A stretch of 64,000 bases of DNA from Pedobacter sp. W3I1 (lineage in GTDB: Bacteria > Bacteroidota > Bacteroidia > Sphingobacteriales > Sphingobacteriaceae). The position numbers were made by a program, and so were the translations under genes. The notes beneath the pieces are model-generated. The model was given only the letters and a program-made list of their open reading frames with translations, did not search any database and was not told the origin of the DNA. The DNA lies in the NCBI RefSeq assembly GCF_030816015.1, contig NZ_JAUSXN010000001.1, positions 1,054,001-1,118,000 of the forward strand, read 5' to 3'. Below, one piece after another: positions 54,938 to 63,401 of this stretch (position 1 is the stretch's first letter; each line of letters starts with the position of its first letter).

Positions 54938-55034
54938 AAAATTAAGGTTAAAAAGAAATCGATTACTGAAAAAAATAATGAGGTGATCGAAAAAATATTA
55001 TAAAGATGCAGAAAACTATAAAGCCCCTCAATAA
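54938..55034 (+). pseudogene. decayed 3'-end copy of the acyl-CoA ligase gene
   Basis: It matches the ligase end at 53344-53432: AAAATTAAG, then AATGAGGTGATCGAAAAAAT unbroken, then ATAAAGATGCAGAA after one extra T. Corrected, it would end ITEKNNEVIEKIYKDAENYKAPQ before a stop at 55032-55034; the intact gene ends IYKDAEGYKP. The ggt start codon (55006) lies inside it. Confidence 0.8.
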
Positions 55035-56727
55035 CTTAAAAAAGTCGTTAATATATGTAAGTGTTGTGCTGTTATTGGCTGGTTGCGTAACCGGGCAATT
55101 GGGTAAAAATAACAGTGGCGAATATAAAAATGGAATGGTGGTTTCTGCTCATCCGGAAGCATCGCAAGTGGGTATAGATATTTTAAAAAAGGGAGGAAAT
55201 GCCGTTGATGCTGCCGTTGCGGTTCAGTTTGCTCTTGCTGTGGTTTACCCAAACGCGGGGAACATTGGTGGGGGAGGTTTTATGGTATATCGTGGTACAA
55301 ACGGCGAAATAAATGCCTTAGATTTTAGAGAAAAAGCAGCTGCGGCAGCCAGTAGGGATATGTATCTCAATTCATCCGGTAATCCAATTGTTGATAAAAG
55401 CCTTTATGGCCATTTAGCTGTGGGTGTACCAGGGTCAGTAGATGGTATGGTAGAAGCGCACAAAAAATATGGAAAGCTTTCCTGGGAACAGGTACTGCAG
55501 CCAGCGATAAATTTGGCGCAAAATGGTTTTAAAATTACTAAACGGCAAGCTGGTGAATTGAATGGTTTGCATAGAAAATTTATGGATTTTAATCCAAATG
55601 GAACGGCCTTCGTAAATTTAGAAAGTACCTGGCAGGAAAATGATCTTTTGGTTCAAAAAGAGCTTGGCAATACCCTAAAACTAATTCAGGAAAAAGGTAG
55701 GGCAGGTTTTTACGAAGGCGCTGTGGCCGATTCGCTTGTAGCAGAAATGCAACGAGGCAAAGGACTCATTACCAGAGAAGATTTAAAAAATTATCACGCA
55801 ACCTGGCGTAAGCCAATAACGGGTAACTATAGGGGCTACAAAATTATTACCATGCCACCAACTTCGAGCGGTGGTATCGCCCTCATCCAATTGCTGCAAA
55901 GTGTAGAAAGTTTCCCCCTAAAAAAATGGGGCCACAATGCAGATTCTACAGTTCAGGTAATTGTAGAAGCCGAAAGAAGAGTGTATGCGGACCGGGCAAC
56001 ACATTTAGGCGACCCTGATTTTTATGCTGTTCCACAACAACAAATGTTGAGTGCAGATTATAACAAAAACCGCATGGCAAACTTTAACTGGACAGCAGCA
56101 ACACCAAGTAGTACTGTTTTGGCTGGCGAAATAAAAGGGGCAGAGCACGAAGAAACCACACATTTCTCTATTGTAGACCGCGATGGAAATGCCGTTTCAA
56201 TTACCACTACTTTAAATGGTTCTTACGGATCGTTAGTTGCGGTAAAAGGAGCTGGATTTCTGTTGAATAACGAAATGGATGATTTTTCTGTTAAACCCGG
56301 AGCACCCAATATGTATGGTTTAGTTGGTGGCGAAGCCAATGCAATTGCACCGAATAAAAGAATGTTAAGCTCTATGACCCCGAGCATTGTAGAGAAAGAC
56401 GGAAAATTATTTATGGTGGTTGGTACACCAGGCGGTTCAACCATCATCACATCGGTATTTCAAACCATTATAAATGTAATCGATTTTGATATGTCGATGC
56501 AATCGGCTGTAGCTGCTAAAAAGTTTCATCACCAATGGTTACCAGATGAAGTGTATGTAGAAAAAGATGCTATCGATAGCTTATCAATAGAAAAATTAAA
56601 AGCAAAGGGCTATAAAATTGTGCCTAGAGGCCCAATTGGCAGAGTCGATGCCATCTTAAGAACCAAGTGGGGCAATTACCAGGGTGGTGCCGACCCAAGG
56701 GGAGATGATAAGGCCATTGGCTGGTAG
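55006..56727 (+). CDS. ggt: gamma-glutamyltransferase (GGT), lipoprotein
   Basis: 573 residues. A lipoprotein signal leads to LIYVSVVLLLAGCVTG. The N-terminal GMVVSAHPEASQVGIDILKKGGNAVDAAVAVQFALAVV and the autoprocessing site are canonical: the small-subunit start TTHFSIVDRDGNAVS places the catalytic threonine at residue 384, and GTPGGSTIITSV is the conserved glycine motif. GGT hydrolyses or transfers the gamma-glutamyl group of glutathione, giving Cys-Gly for peptidases. The only plausible start, at 55006, falls within the leftover ligase 3' end, so the first nine or so codons are shared with former ligase sequence. Confidence 0.95.
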   Translation: MQKTIKPLNNLKKSLIYVSVVLLLAGCVTGQLGKNNSGEYKNGMVVSAHPEASQVGIDILKKGGNAVDAAVAVQFALAVVYPNAGNIGGGGFMVYRGTNGEINALDFREKAAAAASRDMYLNSSGNPIVDKSLYGHLAVGVPGSVDGMVEAHKKYGKLSWEQVLQPAINLAQNGFKITKRQAGELNGLHRKFMDFNPNGTAFVNLESTWQENDLLVQKELGNTLKLIQEKGRAGFYEGAVADSLVAEMQRGKGLITREDLKNYHATWRKPITGNYRGYKIITMPPTSSGGIALIQLLQSVESFPLKKWGHNADSTVQVIVEAERRVYADRATHLGDPDFYAVPQQQMLSADYNKNRMANFNWTAATPSSTVLAGEIKGAEHEETTHFSIVDRDGNAVSITTTLNGSYGSLVAVKGAGFLLNNEMDDFSVKPGAPNMYGLVGGEANAIAPNKRMLSSMTPSIVEKDGKLFMVVGTPGGSTIITSVFQTIINVIDFDMSMQSAVAAKKFHHQWLPDEVYVEKDAIDSLSIEKLKAKGYKIVPRGPIGRVDAILRTKWGNYQGGADPRGDDKAIGW

Positions 56728-56809
56728 CAATTTCTCAATCTATTTTTTATCTTAGCAGTAGTCAATCTTTTACCATTCAGTTAGTTGCCCTGATTTAAAA
56801 TTTAAAGAG

Positions 56810-59146
56810 ATGGAGAAGCGTATATTTAATCATGCCCGGAATTATCCAGATTTACCCGTGGTAGATTCAGCCATCTCTTTTGGCCCTTTTATTAAATACC
56901 TGCAGCGAAAAATTAAAGAAGAACAGACTGTAAAATCTATCCTTTATAACAATGCCTTAAAAGCATTTAAAAAACAAGGAATTGATGAACAGGTTATCGC
57001 TATCGAAGATATTTATCAGTACGAATTACTGCTGGAGCACATATATGCTTGTCTTTCGCCAGCACTTTTAACAGAAGAACATCAGGCCTGGGGTCTCTGT
57101 GCACCAATGCAACCCATTACTTTTTATGGAACAGCGCTGATGTATGAATTGCTCGAACATGAAGAGAAAGATCAGAACAGTTTTGCCGGTTCAAAAACGC
57201 TGGAGCAACATGAGCATGATCACCTTTATTTTATCTACTCCTTCATTCTTAACGAACTATATGCATTCCATGCACCTTTAAAAGAAAAATACCATTCAGG
57301 CATCAATTCCGATACTGGTTTGCCTGGTTATTTCCATATTGGTGTTAATGCCAGTTTTGTCGAAGTAAAGGCCAGGCAGCCATTGCCCGATCTTAGCTAC
57401 CGCGAATTGCAACAATATCTGAGTGAAGAGTCTGGATTGGATAAACTGCGGCAGGTGCTGCCATTGTCGCTTTTTGAGCTTAGGGGTATTTTGGTGCTTA
57501 CCATTACCGATGTTACGGCGAAGCAGGCCGTAGAAAATATTAAAAGTGTAAGGTTGAGCCGTGTGCCCGGCAGCGAGAGTGCGGCTTATGAAGAAGTAAT
57601 ACAATCGCTTAAAGTGCTGGTGCAAAATGCCAATATTCAATTCGATCTTTTCCCTTTTGTAAGGGTAAATAACAAAATGGTTTATGGGTACGTAAAAGGA
57701 GGCAGTGGCCTGCTGTTTTCAGTGTGGGGCGAAGAAACCTTAAGTCCCGAAGCTTTTCAGCAGATTGCCGAAGGTTATGCTGCGCATCCTAATTCTTTTT
57801 ACTCTCCCGATATTTGGGCAGAAAGCAAAGAGATGTTTCCATGGTTAGACCGATTTAGGGAGTTAAATGTAAAATCGATGGCGCTTATACCAGTATTTCA
57901 CAACCAGATTTTGGTAGGCGTATTGGGCATGCACACCTGGGTTGGAAAAACTTTCGATGAAAAGAAAATTACCTTATTGGAGCCCGTTTTAGCGCCTATT
58001 GCTCAGCTCTTACAGGTCTATATAGACGAGTTTAATCTCGAGATTGAAAATATTATCAAAGAAAAATATACCTCTATCCAGCCAGCTGTACAGTGGAAGT
58101 TTAATGAAGCTGCCTGGCATCATCTTTACAATAAGAAAAAGAATTTGCCACAAAGTAATGAGGATATTAGTTTTGCAGATGTTTACCCTTTTTATGGTGC
58201 AATAGATATTAGAAATTCTACTACCGAACGTAATGCAGCCAGTAAGGCCGATCTAAGTTTGCACTTGAGTCTGTTTCGTGAAACGCTGGAAGAGCTGGGC
58301 AAAATTTATAGCGATGCTTTGCTGGTAGAAATTATCTTTAACTGCAATAAATGGAGTGATATTTTGAAGGGCGATGAACTGAATACAACCGATGAGAACA
58401 GCCTCAATATTTTCCTTAAAGAAGAAACCAGCGATTACTTAAAGCTCATTTCCCAATCGCATCCTAATACTCAAAAGATAATCGATAAATATCTTGATTG
58501 TATTTCTGTGCCTCATGGCGAGGTATATAAGCATCGCCAGGCTTTGGAAGTATCCATGCAGCAGATTAATACAGCCATTAACAATTATTTTGAAGCTGAA
58601 CGCGAAAAACTGCAGGATTCTTTTCCCTGCTATTTTGAGAAATTCAGAACAGATGGTGTTGAATATGATATCTATATTGGGCAGTCTATTGCGCCCGATC
58701 GGATTTTTAATCACTACCATCTTAAAAACCTAAGGTTATGGCAGCTATCGTCAATGGCCGAGATTGCCCGAATGGTGCAGTTGCTCCAGCCCGATTTGGC
58801 CGTTAAATTGGCCACTACACAACTTATCTTTATTCACAACCATCCAATAGACATTAGTTTTAGGATAGATGAGCGAAAGTTCGATGTAGAAGGAGCTTAC
58901 AACATCAGGTATCAGATGATCAAAAAAAGGATTGATAAAATACTCATTCGCAATTCGCAGGAGCGCCTTACCCAACCCGATAAACTGGCATTGATCTATT
59001 TCAACAAGAGAGATATTGAAGATTACCTGCCCTTTGTGAAATACCTGCAGGAAACAGGGGTGTTGAAGCCCGAAACTGAAGATCTTGATTTAGAAGATTT
59101 GCAGGGGTTAAGCGGATTAAAGGCATTGCGCTTAACTATTTTTTAA
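56810..59146 (+). CDS. GAF-domain protein with a cyclase-like DIRNST segment
   Basis: 778 residues, cytoplasmic. Residues about 263-405 look like a GAF domain (FDLFPFVRVNNKMVYGYVKG; VKSMALIPVFHNQILVGVLGMHTW). From about residue 455, FADVYPFYGAIDIRNSTTERN recalls the first metal-binding motif of class III nucleotide cyclases (DIRGFT-like), but I see no second catalytic motif, so activity is doubtful. The N- and C-terminal parts are helical with no family I recognise. This is a Bacteroidota-type sensory or scaffold protein of unknown output. A degraded copy of its last 80 codons lies at 61388-61631. Confidence 0.72.
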   Translation: MEKRIFNHARNYPDLPVVDSAISFGPFIKYLQRKIKEEQTVKSILYNNALKAFKKQGIDEQVIAIEDIYQYELLLEHIYACLSPALLTEEHQAWGLCAPMQPITFYGTALMYELLEHEEKDQNSFAGSKTLEQHEHDHLYFIYSFILNELYAFHAPLKEKYHSGINSDTGLPGYFHIGVNASFVEVKARQPLPDLSYRELQQYLSEESGLDKLRQVLPLSLFELRGILVLTITDVTAKQAVENIKSVRLSRVPGSESAAYEEVIQSLKVLVQNANIQFDLFPFVRVNNKMVYGYVKGGSGLLFSVWGEETLSPEAFQQIAEGYAAHPNSFYSPDIWAESKEMFPWLDRFRELNVKSMALIPVFHNQILVGVLGMHTWVGKTFDEKKITLLEPVLAPIAQLLQVYIDEFNLEIENIIKEKYTSIQPAVQWKFNEAAWHHLYNKKKNLPQSNEDISFADVYPFYGAIDIRNSTTERNAASKADLSLHLSLFRETLEELGKIYSDALLVEIIFNCNKWSDILKGDELNTTDENSLNIFLKEETSDYLKLISQSHPNTQKIIDKYLDCISVPHGEVYKHRQALEVSMQQINTAINNYFEAEREKLQDSFPCYFEKFRTDGVEYDIYIGQSIAPDRIFNHYHLKNLRLWQLSSMAEIARMVQLLQPDLAVKLATTQLIFIHNHPIDISFRIDERKFDVEGAYNIRYQMIKKRIDKILIRNSQERLTQPDKLALIYFNKRDIEDYLPFVKYLQETGVLKPETEDLDLEDLQGLSGLKALRLTIF

Positions 59147-59248
59147 ACATTCAATTGTTGGCGTTCTCCGAGAATAATTACTATTAACCTGAGTTTGATT
59201 AATATTGGGATCATAATGAGTGCTTTAAGAGCTCTTTTTCCTCAGGTG

Positions 59249-59315
59249 ATCGTCCTGCTGAACTTGTTTCAGCATCTTCTTAGCATTAAGACCCTGAAAT
59301 AAATTCAGGGTGACG
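59249..59315. repeat. REP-like pair of hairpins in a 518-bp gene-free stretch
   Basis: TGCTGAA-CTTGT-TTCAGCA (59256-59274) and CCCTGAA-ATAAA-TTCAGGG (59292-59310) are perfect hairpins, a form common in Bacteroidota intergenic regions. The rest of 59147-59664 shows no gene; a 15-base match to the end of the GAF gene (AAAGGCATTGCGCTT) is at 59488-59502. Confidence 0.7.
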
Positions 59316-59664
59316 GCACTCATAAAAAATACCCCGTAAAAATCCTTTTAATATATTACTAATCGAACTCAGGTTATTATGTTCTTTTGCATTGACCCAA
59401 ATAAATAGCCCAAATTGAAGCGGCATCCTTTTTTGCCGTTAAGGCAAAAAAGATATAGCGGAAAGTTGGACTGCCTTTAATTATCTCAAAGGCATTGCGC
59501 TTCAAAAGAAGCATAATCATATTAATCCACTATTTTTTCTGGTTCGCCTTTGTTAGCGTAGAGATCAACGGCTTAATCTCTTCAATAAGTTACACAGGCA
59601 CCCTACAGCAAATACTTAGCGGTTTAGCTATATTGCATCAACTAATCCAAAATGCTAAATCACT

Positions 59665-60012
59665 ATGCGTAAACTATTTTCGCTGTTTTTGTTGCTAACA
59701 GTTAACCTACAATTACACGCTCAAACTAATGAAGCCAGCCTGGTAAGTCCGCTGATTAATCAATACCAATCAGACGAGACCATGCTTAACCGCAAATATA
59801 CGCTGAAGCAATCTGAGGAATATTTTATGCGGATGGAGCGCTTTTATACAGACTGGCGAAAACAATTAAAGGCATTGCCTTTTAACAAGTTAACTGTAAA
59901 CGAAAGGGTAGATTATATTTTGCTCAAACGCGATATCCGGTCAGATTCAGCAAATTTGCAACAGCAATACACAGCGTTTAAAACCAGCATTTTTACTTTT
60001 GCCTTTTGCTAA
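59665..60012 (+). CDS. N-terminal part of a split DUF885 peptidase-like protein
   Basis: 115 residues with a signal peptide (MRKLFSLFLLLTVNLQLHAQ) and helices typical of the start of DUF885 proteins (MERFYTDWRKQLKALPFNKLTVNERVDYILLKRDI). The frame ends at 60010-60012. An A4 run at 59980-59983 marks the likely shift: with one A fewer it reads AFKPAFLLLPFAKALLDFEAKRR, continuous with the next frame. So the gene is disrupted or mis-sequenced by one base. Confidence 0.78.
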   Translation: MRKLFSLFLLLTVNLQLHAQTNEASLVSPLINQYQSDETMLNRKYTLKQSEEYFMRMERFYTDWRKQLKALPFNKLTVNERVDYILLKRDIRSDSANLQQQYTAFKTSIFTFAFC

Positions 60013-61375
60013 GGCATTATTGGATTTTGAAGCAAAGCGAAGGATTGGCCAGCAACAAGACGGTAAAACCACACAAGAGCAATTCGAGCAGCTGAAAGAG
60101 GCTATTCAGAAAACCACAAAAGCAGTAGAAAACAAAAACCTGGCTGTTACACCAGTACAGGCATCCTGGGCACAACAAACTATTAATCAATACCTAACCG
60201 TATTTACCGAAGCTTATAGATTTTACGATGGGTATGATCCGCAATTTACCAAAGCCACCAAAGCTGTTTATCCCGAAGTGGTAGACGTATTAAAAGATTA
60301 CGCTGCTGTATTGGGCAAAATAGCCAAACCCTCCAATGCCAAAGACGATGGAAGTGGCATTATTGGTAATCCGATAGGGAGAACTGCTTTGTTAAGCAGC
60401 TTAAAGGATGAGATGATCGCCTATACGCCTGAGCAGATTGAGGCCATCGCCATGAAGGAATTTGCCTGGTGTGATGCCGAAATGCTCAAAGCTTCGCAAC
60501 AAATGGGCTTTGGTAACGATTGGAAAAAAGCACTGGAAAAAGTAAAAACCGATTATCCTGAATTGGGGAAACAGCCTGAACTGGTTTATAAACTGGCTAA
60601 TGAAGCCATAGATTTTGTAGAGAAAAATAAACTCATCGCCATTCCAGCCCTGGCCAAAGAAGGTTGGCGCATGCGGATGTTAAGCCCACAGGAACAATTG
60701 TTTGCTCCGTTTTTCTTAGGTGGCGAATCTGTATTAATTGCCTATCCAACAGCAGATATGAGCGAGGATGCTAAAATGATGACCTTGCGAGGCAACAACA
60801 GGCATTTTTCCAGAGCTGTAGTTTTTCATGAGCTTATTCCGGGGCATAACCTTCAATATTTTATGCAAAGCCGCTACAAGCCTTACCGTAAAGTATTTGG
60901 CACGCCTTTCTGGACGGAAGGCTGGTCGCTCTATTGGGAGATGTTGCTGTGGGACCAGAATTTCGCAAAATCTCCGGAAGATAAAATTGGAATGCTTTTT
61001 TGGCGCATGCACCGTTGTGCAAGGATTATTTTTTCTATGAACTACCATTTAGGCAAATGGACACCTCAGCAGTGTATTGACTTTTTGGTAGATCGTGTGG
61101 GTTTTGAGCGTGCCAATGCAGAAGCCGAGGTGCGTAGATCATTTACCGGAGGCTACGGACCGTTATACCAAATAGGGTATATGTTGGGTGGATTGCAGTT
61201 CAGGGCATTACATAAAGAGCTGGTACAAAGTGGCAAAATGACCAATATTCAGTTTCACAATCGCATATTGTACGAGAATAATATGCCTGTAGAAATGGTA
61301 AGAGCCTTATTAACCAATCAGCAATTGCCTGAAAATTTCAGTACCCGATGGAAGTTTGCCGGCGATATTAAATAG
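59999..61375 (+). CDS. C-terminal part of the split DUF885 peptidase-like protein
   Basis: The frame is formally opened by TTG at 59999 but is really the continuation of the preceding gene after a one-base shift. It contains the DUF885 core with the HExxxGH-type zinc motif in VVFHELIPGHNLQYFMQ and FGTPFWTEGWSLYWEMLLW, plus the C-terminal GGYGPLYQIGYMLGGLQF. With the upstream part it makes about 570 residues, normal for the family, which is probably a secreted metallopeptidase. It lies between the GAF gene and a decayed copy of the GAF gene's 3' end. Confidence 0.83.
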   Translation: MPFAKALLDFEAKRRIGQQQDGKTTQEQFEQLKEAIQKTTKAVENKNLAVTPVQASWAQQTINQYLTVFTEAYRFYDGYDPQFTKATKAVYPEVVDVLKDYAAVLGKIAKPSNAKDDGSGIIGNPIGRTALLSSLKDEMIAYTPEQIEAIAMKEFAWCDAEMLKASQQMGFGNDWKKALEKVKTDYPELGKQPELVYKLANEAIDFVEKNKLIAIPALAKEGWRMRMLSPQEQLFAPFFLGGESVLIAYPTADMSEDAKMMTLRGNNRHFSRAVVFHELIPGHNLQYFMQSRYKPYRKVFGTPFWTEGWSLYWEMLLWDQNFAKSPEDKIGMLFWRMHRCARIIFSMNYHLGKWTPQQCIDFLVDRVGFERANAEAEVRRSFTGGYGPLYQIGYMLGGLQFRALHKELVQSGKMTNIQFHNRILYENNMPVEMVRALLTNQQLPENFSTRWKFAGDIK

Positions 61376-61387
61376 TACAATGTTATG

Positions 61388-61631
61388 TCAGAATACGTTT
61401 ACAAAATCAGATATCCGATGATTGAAAAACCATTGATAATTATCCACAATTTGCAGCAGCAACTTAATCAATCCGATACTGGCATTGATCTATTTAAACA
61501 AAGAGAACTGACAATTAACTGCCATTTGGGAATTATCTATAAGAAAACAGGGGCATTAAAGCCCGAAAGCGAAGATTTATTTTAGAAGACCGACAAGGTT
61601 TAAGCAGATTGAAACATTGCGCCTCTTATTC
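61388..61631 (+). pseudogene. decayed 3'-end copy of the GAF-domain gene
   Basis: Translates as YVYKIRYPMIEKP and TGALKPESEDLF, then after the stop LEDRQGLSRLKH, matching YNIRYQMIKKR, TGVLKPETEDL and LEDLQGLSGLKA at the end of the 56810 gene. GGCATTGATCTATTT is identical in both. It has no start of its own and is a remnant of about 80 codons. Confidence 0.78.
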
Positions 61632-61688
61632 TATAACGCATTTTTTAGTTTTGCCTGGTATATAACACAGGTTATTAATGTTAAAAAG

Positions 61689-61720
61689 TTGATAAGTATT
61701 TTTACATGCCTGTATTTTTG
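61689..61720 (+). promoter_or_regulatory. Bacteroidota-type promoter of the OmpA gene at 61775
   Basis: TTG at 61689-61691 and TATTTTTG (TAnnTTTG) at 61713-61720 are separated by 21 bp, a normal spacing for this sigma factor. The start codon is 54 bp downstream. Confidence 0.6.
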
Positions 61721-61774
61721 GTATGGCTATTGTAATACAAGTGCCAACGCTTATCCAACGTTAATAGAAAATTT

Positions 61775-63097
61775 ATGAAATTACAACTATTTAAAACATT
61801 ACCGGTTGCACTTGCTGGTTTATTCATCGGATCGGTTGCCTCAGCTCAAGAAAGCCCTGCAACTTCGACAACCACGTTCAGAACTTGGTCTATCGGTGTA
61901 AATGCTGGTGTACTTACGCCATTATCACCATTGGGTGGAAAAAATGACTTCAGTAATAACAAATCGAGTTTAGGTTACGGCCTTTACATTAAAAAACAAT
62001 TTACACCTTATTTCTCTCTACGTTTAGATGGAGTTCGTGGTAAATTGAAAGGTGATAATACCGAGCCTTATGAAAGTGGTTTGGTTAACAATTCTCCGGT
62101 AAAAGCTTTCGATACGGAGTTATCTTATTCAGGAAGTTTAAATGCTGTAGTAAACATGTTCAATATCGATATGTTTAAAAAAGAGAACACTTTACAGCTT
62201 TATGCTTCTGCAGGTGCGGGTATTGCAGGTTATAAGCCAACCATTACCACTGCGTCTGGAACTTCTTTATATGCAGGTGATAAAAACATTCAAGAATTAA
62301 TCATTCCTGTAGGTGTGGGTGCTAAATTTAAAATTTCTGATGCGGTTAATTTAGATTTAGGTTGGACAATCAACTTTGTTGATGGCGATAACGTAGATGG
62401 TTATTACAGAAACGGAAACGATAAATATAACTACGCTTACGCTGGTTTAGAGTTTGCTTTAGGTAGCGGAAAACAATTGGCTTTCCACAATCCGGTAGCT
62501 TTAACTTATGATGAAGCTTTAAAAGCAAAAGAAATAGCAGAAGGTTTGAAATCTGATTTAAATGCTCAAAAAGCTGAAAATGCAAAACTACGTTCAGAAA
62601 TGAATGACATCTTGAAAGATACAGATGGTGATGGTGTTGCAGATAAATTAGATAAATGTCCTGATACACCAGCAGGTACAGTGGTTGATGGTTCTGGTTG
62701 TCCGTTAAAAACTCCTGAAAAAGTTGTAGAAAAGGTAATCGTAACAGAAGAAGATCGTAAAGTGGTTAACGAAGCGATTAAAAACTTAGAGTTCGATTTA
62801 GGTAAAGCAACTATTCGTTCTAAATCTTATACTTCATTAAACAGAGTTGCAGCATTGTTAATTCAGAAAAACTTCAGTTTAAAATTAGCTGGTCATACAG
62901 ATAATACTGGTTCAAAAGAATTAAACTTACGTTTATCAAAAGATAGAGCAGAATCTGTAAAAGCTTATTTAGTTTCTCAGGGAGCAAATGCATCGCGTAT
63001 TGAGGCTACAGGTTATGGCATGGGCCAACCAATTGCCACCAATAAAACAGCAAAAGGCCGTCAGCAAAACCGTCGTGTAGAGTTTACACTTTACTAG
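61775..63097 (+). CDS. OmpA-family outer membrane protein with thrombospondin type 3 repeat
   Basis: 440 residues. A signal peptide (MKLQLFKTLPVALAGLFIGSVASAQ), then an eight-strand OmpA-like barrel (about 30-230), a coiled linker (EIAEGLKSDLNAQKAENAKLR), a calcium-binding TSP3 repeat (DTDGDGVADKLDKCPDTPAG), and a peptidoglycan-binding OmpA domain (NLEFDLGKATIRSKSYTSLN; LAGHTDNTGSKELN; GRQQNRRVEFTLY). It is an abundant structural porin type of Bacteroidota that ties the outer membrane to the wall. It has its own promoter and terminator. Confidence 0.96.
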   Translation: MKLQLFKTLPVALAGLFIGSVASAQESPATSTTTFRTWSIGVNAGVLTPLSPLGGKNDFSNNKSSLGYGLYIKKQFTPYFSLRLDGVRGKLKGDNTEPYESGLVNNSPVKAFDTELSYSGSLNAVVNMFNIDMFKKENTLQLYASAGAGIAGYKPTITTASGTSLYAGDKNIQELIIPVGVGAKFKISDAVNLDLGWTINFVDGDNVDGYYRNGNDKYNYAYAGLEFALGSGKQLAFHNPVALTYDEALKAKEIAEGLKSDLNAQKAENAKLRSEMNDILKDTDGDGVADKLDKCPDTPAGTVVDGSGCPLKTPEKVVEKVIVTEEDRKVVNEAIKNLEFDLGKATIRSKSYTSLNRVAALLIQKNFSLKLAGHTDNTGSKELNLRLSKDRAESVKAYLVSQGANASRIEATGYGMGQPIATNKTAKGRQQNRRVEFTLY

Positions 63098-63118
63098 TCT
63101 GTTTTTAACACACATATT

Positions 63119-63150
63119 AAAGCGCTCCGATTTATCGGGGCGCTTTTTTT
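63119..63150 (+). terminator. rho-independent terminator of the OmpA gene
   Basis: AAGCGCTCCGA pairs with TCGGGGCGCTT (one G-T pair), then a run of T, 22 bp after the stop. The remaining gap to 63401 holds no recognised gene, only a short AGCGCAAGCGCT palindrome near 63277. Confidence 0.88.
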
Positions 63151-63401
63151 GTGACAAATTTTTCTCACATCTCTTGTAGCACTATCAGATTTTAGTGATA
63201 GAACATTAATTAAATGTGATTAAAGTAACTAAGATTAACTGACAAGTTTTTGAAGAAAGAGATGTAGGGCTGTAGCAGCGCAAGCGCTATTTTCAGTAAT
63301 GTTGTTTAAACGAGGGCGATAGATTATCATCATTAGCTTTTGTCGCATAGTGCCTCCTGTAGCAAATCGAATGTTTGAGGACATCATCTGTGACGATTTT
63401 T

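Noticed and set aside
59488..59502. 15-base match to the end of the GAF gene as another relic
   Set aside because: A match this short in AT-rich DNA may be chance, and the flanks do not extend the similarity.
59495..59698. 67-codon frame on the plus strand
   Set aside because: It overlaps the start of the DUF885 gene in another frame, begins in intergenic sequence and has no protein-like pattern.
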